From NCBI GenBank assembly GCA_012064385.1, contig QRDG01000140.1, positions 421,534 to 485,533 of the forward strand: a stretch of 64,000 nt of DNA, read 5' to 3'. Below, piece after piece: positions 56,913-64,000 of the stretch. The notes beneath the pieces are model-generated. The model made no database searches. It was given only the letters and a program-made list of their open reading frames with translations, and had not been told where the DNA came from. Position 1 is the first letter of the stretch, and the number at the start of each line of letters is the position of its first letter. The position numbers were made by a program, and so were the translations under genes. The DNA is from Puccinellia tenuiflora. Lineage: Eukaryota; Streptophyta; Magnoliopsida; Poales; Poaceae.

Positions 56913-59900
56913 TGTAACGCCCCCCGGATCGGTACTATGTAGACTTAGCGATTTCCGCCAAATCCGCATAATAACGATCCTAGGGCGCCCACCAGGCACA
57001 ACGTGCACGTCGCAACACACACGTTATGCGGGTGGAATTGTGATAACATTACAATAGTTCTCGATGGAACCCACAAAAGAACATATATACAACAACGACT
57101 CACAGAGTCAAGAATGCAAAAGATACATTACAAAGATCCAAACAACAGCGGAAGCGAAATAGTATCCGAGTACGGATAAGAAGAAAATTGGACTAAGAGT
57201 CCTGAAGATAAACGAAGGCACCATATCCCTGCCCAGACCAAGCCCAGTCGGAGGGATTCCCAAGCTAACGTCGTCAGACTTCAAACCTGTTGGCTGCATT
57301 GGAATAGCAGCCCCGAAGGGGTCAGTACTAGTAGAAGTACTGGCAAGTAATACTCACAAGATATCAAAGCTGAATTCCGGGGGAAGAGGGTTAGCGATTG
57401 AGGAGGCGGCAAGCAGCTCTAACAACTTATAGAGACACACTACAAATTTCGTCTAATAGAGAAGGTAAGAGAGCGCATAGGTAACCAACTATGCTAACAC
57501 CAAACATACCCAGCCGATTTCTTACCAGCCCGTTTATCCTATGAACAGCAAGCCCAAAGGCACTCACACAGTTGGCAAATTTTATAATTTATTATTGAAG
57601 TAGTTCTATCTTACTAATCAACTTATTATCATTAGATGTAAGTTGTCTATGATCTTGTTAGCCAGCACATTTCACCAAGTCGTCCATAACCGCGGACACG
57701 GCTTTTCGAAAAGATTTAATCCTGCAGGGGTGCACAAATGTAACCACACGCACTTCAACCCTTTGCGCCATGCAATTAACACACTTCCGGGGTATATTCG
57801 CAGGGTATCCGACGCTACACTTTCCTTCACTACCACACTTGTCCAAGGAACCACCTAGCTAAGTCTGACCCATCTTGAAAGTCCGGCCGAAGCTCCGAGG
57901 TGGACTTAGCCGATGCGAGAACGGCTTCGGGAGGGAACACTCATACGATTGCCCCTCCTTCCACATGCGATTAACGCACGGTCCGCGACCCTATCGTAAG
58001 TAACCATCACGTATAAGTCCCGGAGGCGTCCCATCCGTACCTGCATCACAAATAAATAAAGCGCCGCGCAAATGGAAACACCCGAACTACTTGTGGCGCC
58101 CTAGATAAGGCTGCAGATCCGGTACTAGGTCGAGGGGAGTCCCATTTCCACCCACATGTGGGTAGTGCGCTCAGTCTTGGATCAGAGGACAAGAACTCGG
58201 GTCCTAGGCGACACTAGCAGAACAAATCACCACGATTGGCCTTCCGCCGGTGCCTTATCTTTATTAATTATTCCCATCGCCAAACATTAAAGATTATTAT
58301 GTGAATTAACCCAACTATCAAATTATAACAAGACTAGAACATGACTCGACAAAACAAACCTAAGCATGCAGTACGACTCGCAGGGCCAACAAGATAAACA
58401 AGCAACAGGTTAATAGAATGTGGGGGGTGGCTATATCATGGCTGCAAGGTAAACATACAAATAGGATCGAGACACAAGCATCGCAATATTAAGCTAGCAA
58501 GGAACAAAAGATAGGATGGGTGAGAGACAGAAAACAAGCGAAGATAGCAAGGGAGTATCACTTGCCTGCAATCCGGTAGAGGTAGCAGAACCTGTCGTTG
58601 CTCACATCAACTCATCGTCCTATTCCCGAAGAAGCAACAAACACTGGAAACATAAAAGATACATTCTACTACTACGGCAAAAGAAGCGGCATGTTGATGA
58701 CATGATGCATGACAAATTAATTGTGATCCAATTTTATTCCCTAACACATGGCAAAGCATTTTAAATGGGATCGATGCAAAATATAGATGCACCGGACAAA
58801 CCCCATAATTAGTTGATTTAATTTGACTAAATGGATAAAGGTGCGATGTTGATTAATGATGCATGATTTTAGAAGATACGGATATATATGGTATAGGGTT
58901 AGGGTTGGGGTCACACATCAGATCGAGGGATCTTCGGGTTGGAAGCCGTCGTCTTCGGATCGTAGTCGAAGTAGTCGTCGTAGTCGAAGTAGTCGAGGTA
59001 GTCGACGTCGTAGAAGTAGTCGAAGTACAGTCGCCGTTGTGGAAGTAGTCATACTCGGGTAGTCGGGGTTGCAGACCTTGGCGTTCCGGTCTTCGGTCGG
59101 GGTCCACGGTGGTCGGGGATCGGCTTCACGGACGCGCACGAAGGCGGCTAGCACAAACGGGCAACAACACGAAGAACTTGTCGCATTTCCGGTGTCGGGG
59201 TACTCGGTCTTCGAGCTTCACGGCGTCGGGAACGGGAACGGAGAACGGAATCGGGGAACCGTCGGGGAGGCTAGCACAAGTGCCCAACAACATGGAGCCA
59301 GCAACACGGAGGCAGAACGGGGACAAACACGGAGACGGGAACGTGCTGGCTCCTTGCGGGCATTTCACCGAGCACTTGGCGGGCAGGCAACACGGAGACG
59401 GACCATCGGGAACACAACATCAGGAACGTGCAGCAGGGGACGAGCTACAGAGCAGGGATAGGTCTTGAGCACGGCCATGAAGGGCTTGGGCCCGAACGTG
59501 CAGGAGGCGACGGGGAGGAGATGGCCGGACCGGGTCAAGGCAGGGGAGGCCGGTGGAAGCAAGGGGAAGAGGGCGCCGGAAGGGGAGGAGCCGGGAGGAG
59601 GAGGAAGGCGACGGCGGGCGGCAGGGAGCAGGGCGCCGGTGGTGGGGAGCACGACCGGCGGGAGGAGGTCGGGGCGAGCTCGGGATCGGGCGGGTGCAGA
59701 AGGCGCGCTGGAGGGGAGCACGGGGCGGAGTCGGCCACGAGCACGGAGGCGAGGGCCGGCGGCGCTGACCGAGGGAGGAGGAGGAAGGGGAAGCCGGAGA
59801 GAGAAGAGGAGGTGGTGCGCGGCGGCACGCACGCGTGCGGGAGGTCGACGGGGAGGCGGCACGGGCGCGGCCAGAGGCGAAGGGGAGCAGGGGCGCGCGT

Positions 59901-60475
59901 CCGCGGGGAAGAGGAGAGGTGAGGAAGAAGGACGGGTGGAGGGGTGCATGCGGGGAGAGGAGCACGGGTGCGCCATGGGAGGAGCTCGGGTGCGGGTGGA
60001 GAAGAGGATGGGGACGGGAGAGAAAAGGAAAAAGAGGAAAGGAAGAAAAAGAAAAGGAGATGGGGAAGGGAAAAAGAAAAGAAGAGGAGGTGGGAGGGCA
60101 TTTTCGCGAATCGACGAAAACGGAGGAGGGTGGCTGCAAGGTGCAAGGGGGTAGGAGGAAAAGAGCCAGGGCAGGAATTAGGGTTTGCTCTAGGGTTTGC
60201 TTTGCTGGGCTTTTGGGCCTAGCTAGCTGGGCTACCCTCTCTCTAACTCAAAAACATTTATTTTTATTTTGTAAATTTAATTTGGAAATTAATTTTAGAA
60301 AACAGAGACAAACGTCTCGGTAAAACTTTTCCGACAACTTTAGCAAAAATAAAATAGGGTTTAATAAAAATCGTTTTTGCGGACAAAAACATGCGATGCG
60401 ATGATGCTGATGTCATGATGATGCAAAAAGAAAAACAAACAAATTCTAATTTGGGGAAAACCCCGGGGCATTACA
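56913..60475 (-). mobile_element. 3' LTR (left copy), 3563 bp, of a non-autonomous LTR retrotransposon
   Basis: On the plus strand it starts tgtaacgccccccggatcgg and ends aaccccggggcattaca, the TG/CA ends of an LTR. It is repeated almost base for base from 60929 to the window end. Orientation is minus because the primer site next to the other copy is on that strand. Frames inside (such as 59365-60146) are GC-rich noise. A run of gtcgaagtagtc units lies at 58968-59050. Confidence 0.85.
58968..59050. repeat. Imperfect (GTCGAAGTA)n-like repeat in the left LTR
   Basis: Units of gtcgaagta, gtcgtcgta and gtcgaggta follow each other. The matching stretch in the right LTR (62991-63075) differs by small substitutions and length changes, so it is a hot spot of divergence between the two LTRs. 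Confidence 0.7.
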
Positions 60476-60928
60476 ACCGACACCACTAACAAGGGATCTT
60501 GCCCCGAGATCCACGCTACCGTCGGGGGGGGGGGGGGGAGAGAGGAGCGAGGTTAAGATATCGCATCTTCAAGCGTCATGTTGATCTTCTCGACACCACT
60601 AACAAGAGATTCTTGCTCACGTCGATGGCGATGACCTTCCGTCGAGATGCTTCCAAGATCGAACCTAGTAGGATAAAAGGGCAAGAGATCGTCCACCCAC
60701 GAAGATGCTATAACCGGAAGATAGATAAGAGAGAAGATTTAAATCATATAAGGCAAGAGGAGGAATAGAAAAGAGGTAAGGAATAAACAAGAATCCTATT
60801 GAGATCTTTCCAAATAACTTTTAGTAAAATAGTTTTGGACACTCTACAAACAACGACCATTAGCTAGGTTATCCTACAGGCAGACTGGACCCGCGGGGTA
60901 TCGAGTAACCAAAGCTCTGATACCACTT
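60476..60928 (-). mobile_element. Internal region (about 453 bp) of the non-autonomous LTR element, with primer binding site
   Basis: The plus strand has gctctgatacca at 60914-60925, the complement of the tRNA-iMet primer binding site, 3 bp from the right LTR. The region encodes no gag or pol. The phrase cgacaccactaacaag occurs twice (60478 and 60590). A run of 15 G lies at 60524-60538. No polypurine tract is seen next to the left LTR. Confidence 0.8.
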
Positions 60929-63900
60929 TGTAACGCCCCCCGGATCGGTACTATGTAGACTTAGCGATTTCCGCCAAATCCGCATAATAACGATCCTAGG
61001 ACGCCCACCAGGCATAACGTGCACGTCGCAACACACACGTTATGCGGGTGGAATTGTGATAACATTACAATAGTTCTCGATAGAACCCACAAAAGAACAT
61101 ATATATAACAACGACTCACAGAGTCAAGAATGCAAAAGATACATTACAAAGATCCAAACAACAGCGGAAGCGAAATAGTATCCGAGTACGGATAAGAAGA
61201 AAATTGGACTAAGAGTCCTGAAGATAAATGAAAGCACCATATCCCTGCCCAGGCCAAGCCCAGCCGGAGGGATTCCCAAGCTAACGTCGTCAGACTTCAA
61301 ACCTGTTGGCTGCATTGGAATAGCAGCCCCGAAGGGGTCAGTACTAGTAGAAGTACTGGCAAGTAATACTCACAAGATATCAAATCTGAATTCCGGGTGA
61401 AGAGGGTTAGCGATTGAGGCAGTGGCAAGCAGCTCTAACAACTTATAGAGACACACTACAACTTTCGTCTAATAGAGAGAAGGTAAAATAGCGCATAGGT
61501 AACCAACTATGCTAACACCAAACATACCCAACCGATTCCTTACCAGCCCGTTTATCCTATGAGCAGCAAGCCCAAAGGCACTCACACAGTTGGCAAATTT
61601 TATAATTTATTATTGAAGTAGTTCTATCTTACTAATCAACTTATTATCATTAGGTGTAAGTTGTCTATGATCTTGTTAGCCAGCACATTTCACCAAGTCG
61701 TCCATAACCGCGGACACGGCTTTTCGAAAAGATTTAACCCTGCAGGGGTGCACAAATGTAACCACACGCACTTCAACCCTTTGCGCCATGCAATTAGCAC
61801 ACTTCCGGGGTATGCTGGCAGGGTATCCGACGCTACACTTTCCTTCACTACCACACTTGTCCAGGGAACCACCTAGCTAAGTCTGACCCACCTTGAAAGT
61901 CTAGCCAAAGCTCTGAGGTGGACTTAGCCGATGCGAGAACGGCTTCGGGAGGGAACACTCATACGATTGCCGCTCCTTCCACATGCGATTAACGCACGGT
62001 CCGCAACCCTACCGTAAGTAACCATCACGTATAAGTCCCAGAGGCGTCCCATCCGTACCTGCATCACAAATAAATAAAGCGTCGCGCAAATGGAAACACC
62101 CGAACTACTTGTGGCGCCCTGGACAAGGCTGCAGATCCGGTACTAGGTCGAGGGGAGTCTCATTTCCTCCCACATGTGGATAGTGCGCTCACTGTTGGAT
62201 CAGAGGACAAGAACTCGGGTCCTAGGAGACACTAGCAGAACAAATCACCACGATTGGCCTTCCGCCGGTGCCTTATCTTTATTAATTATTCCCATCGCCA
62301 AACATTAAAGATTATCATGTGAATTAACCCAACTATCAAATTATAACAAGACTAGAACATGACTCGAGCAAAACAAACCTAAGCATGCACTACGACTCAC
62401 AGGGCCAACAAGATAAACAAGCAACATGTTAATAGGATGTGGGGGGAGGGTGGCTATATCATGGCTGCAAGGTAAACATGCAAATAGGATCGAGACACAA
62501 GCATTGCAATATAAGGCTAGCAAGGAACAAAAGATAGGATGTGTGAGAGACAGAAAACAAGCGAAGATAGCAAGGGAGTATCACTTGCCTGCAATCCGGT
62601 AGAGGTAGCAGAACCTGTCGTTGCTCACATCAACTCATCATCCTATTCCCGAAGAAGTAACAAACACTGGAAACATAAAAGATGCATTTTACTACTACGG
62701 CAAAAGAAGCGGCATGTTGATGACATGATGCATGACAAATTAATTGTGATCCAATTTTATTCCCTAACACATGGCAAAGCATTTTAAATGGGATCGATGC
62801 AAAATATAGATGCACCGGACAAACCCCATAATTAGTTGATTTAATTCGACTAAATGGATAAAGGTGCGATGTTGATTAATGATGCATGATTTTAGAAGAT
62901 ACGGATATATATGGTGTAGGGTTAGGGTTGGGGTCACACATCGGATCGAGGGATCTTCGGGTTGGAAGCCGTCGTCTTCGGATCGTAGTCGAAGTAGTCG
63001 TCGTAGTCGAAGTAGTCGAGGTAGTCGACGTCGTGGAAGTAGTCGAAGTAGTCGCCGTCGTGGAAGTAGTCGTACTCGGGTAGTCAGGGTTGCAGACCTT
63101 GGCGTTCCGGTCTTCGGGGTCGTCGGGGTCCACGGTGGTCGGGGATCGGCTTCACGGATGCGCACGAAGGCGGCCGACACAAACGGGCAACAACACGAAG
63201 AACTTGTCGCATTTCCGGTGTCGGGGTACTCGGTCTTTGGGCTTCACGGCGTCGGGAACGGGAACGGAGAACGGAATCGGGGAACCATCGGGGAGGCTAG
63301 CACAAGTTCCCAACAACACGGAGGCAGCAACACAGAGGCAGAACGGGGACAAACACGGAGACGGGAACGTGCTGGCTCCTTGCGGGCATTTCACCGAGCA
63401 CTTGGCAGGCAGGCAACACGGAGACGGACCATCGGGAACACAACATCAGGAACGTGCAGCAGGGGACGAGCTACAGAGCAGGGACAGGTCTTGAGCACGG
63501 CCACGAAGGGCTTGGTCCCGAACGTGCAGGAGGCGACGGGGAGGAGATGGCCGGACCGGGTCAAGGCAGGGGAGGCCGGTGGAAGCAAGGGGAAGAGGGC
63601 GCCGGAAGGGGGAGGAGCTGGGAGGAGGAGGAAGGTGACGGCAGGCGGCAGGGAGCAGGGCGACGGTGGTGGGGAGCACGACCGGCGGGAGGAGGTTGGG
63701 GCGAGCTCGGGATCGGGCGGGTGCAGAAGGCGCGCTGGAGGGGAGCACAGGGCGGAGTCGGCCACGAGCACGGGAGGCGAGGGCCGGCGGCGCTGACCGA
63801 GGGAGGAGGAGGAAGGGGAAGCCGGAGAGAGAAGAGGAGGTGGTGCGCGGCGGCACGCACACGTGCGGGATGTCGACGGGGGAGGCTGCACGGGCGCGGC

Positions 63901-64000
63901 CAGAGGCGAAGGGGAGCAGGGGCCCCCGTCCGCGGGGAAGAGGAGAGGTGAGGAAGAAGGTCGGGTGGAGGGGTGCATGCGGGGAGAGGAGCACGGGTGC
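60929..64000 (-). mobile_element. 5' LTR (right copy) of the same element, cut by the window end
   Basis: Starts tgtaacgccccccggatcgg at 60929 and follows the left LTR to the end of the window. In the first roughly 197 bp I count four differences, all transitions (for example agggcgccc/aggacgccc and ggcacaacg/ggcataacg), about 2 percent. That points to a fairly young insertion. Confidence 0.85.

Noticed and set aside
56625..57057. 131- and 103-codon frames near the left border of the long LTR
   Set aside because: They overlap each other on opposite strands and one crosses the LTR border; composition artefacts.
58863..59062. Tandem gtcgaagta units as a possible CRISPR-like array
   Set aside because: Units are 9-12 bp without spacers, in a plant LTR; a simple minisatellite.
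59365..60154. Arg/Gly- or Pro/Ser-rich frames of 200 codons or more in the left LTR (also 62879-63994 in the right LTR)
   Set aside because: Open in most frames on both strands, low complexity, inside LTR sequence with several indel differences between copies.
60499..60768. 89-codon frame inside the short interior of the LTR element
   Set aside because: It lies on the strand opposite to the element and has no gag or pol motif.

Overview
The window is nuclear DNA of a grass, most probably a Triticeae species (wheat, Aegilops or barley type). The reasons are intron-rich genes with GT-AG borders, proteins that read like monocot orthologues, Stowaway MITEs with the usual CTCCCTC ends, hAT MITEs, and nested copia and long-LTR retrotransposons whose LTR ends (a ctattcaccccc motif) are of a kind common in Triticeae. 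I found no bacterial operon, CRISPR array, tRNA or rRNA gene.

Six genes can be built exon by exon. Every model keeps an open frame across all introns. In order they are: TOP6B, DNA topoisomerase VI subunit B (+, 4397-10612, 19 exons, 690 aa); a Gfo/Idh/MocA-type NAD(P)-binding oxidoreductase (+, 11255-15315, 12 exons, 360 aa); an MCTP/FTIP-type multiple C2 domain transmembrane protein with an intronless CDS (+, 19750-22074, 774 aa); a TGA-type bZIP transcription factor with a DOG1 domain (+, 25509-34065, 11 exons, 458 aa); the meiotic protein MND1 (-, 49435-45211, 10 exons, 207 aa); and a SURP plus G-patch splicing factor resembling SUGP1 (+, 50207-54009, 8 exons, 426 aa). MND1 and the SURP/G-patch gene are head to head, with start codons 771 bp apart, and share a promoter region with telo-box and site II motifs.

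Mobile DNA fills the rest. Positions 1-2427 are an LTR ending in the window. A 616 bp hAT MITE (2713-3328) has a perfect 8 bp target duplication. A LINE RNase H relic lies just upstream of TOP6B. A MULE-like MITE and two Stowaways lie in gaps and introns. A copia element on the minus strand (about 35430-42248) has lost one LTR and carries an inserted LTR (37145-38456). A 686 bp Ac-like hAT MITE with a perfect 8 bp duplication sits in an intron of the SURP/G-patch gene. A 1.17 kb poly-A retroposon (55260-56428) has a 15/16 bp target duplication. The right end, from 56913 on, is a non-autonomous LTR element on the minus strand with 3.56 kb LTRs and only about 453 bp between them.

The most interesting signals are these. 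Two related LTRs carry regularly spaced 13 bp near-palindromes of different sequence just upstream of conserved TATA regions, and the copia LTR has an analogous array. A 90 bp tandem duplication at TOP6B exon 3 creates a decoy splice acceptor that leads to a stop codon. The MND1 start codon is alone in its coding exon. An 18 nt micro-exon carries the oxidoreductase EKP motif. The TGA gene has a repeat-built promoter with (CT)n tracts and uORFs. The genes do not form one pathway. MND1 (recombination) and TOP6B (topoisomerase VI, endoreduplication) both act on DNA, but I see no sign that their proximity is functional.
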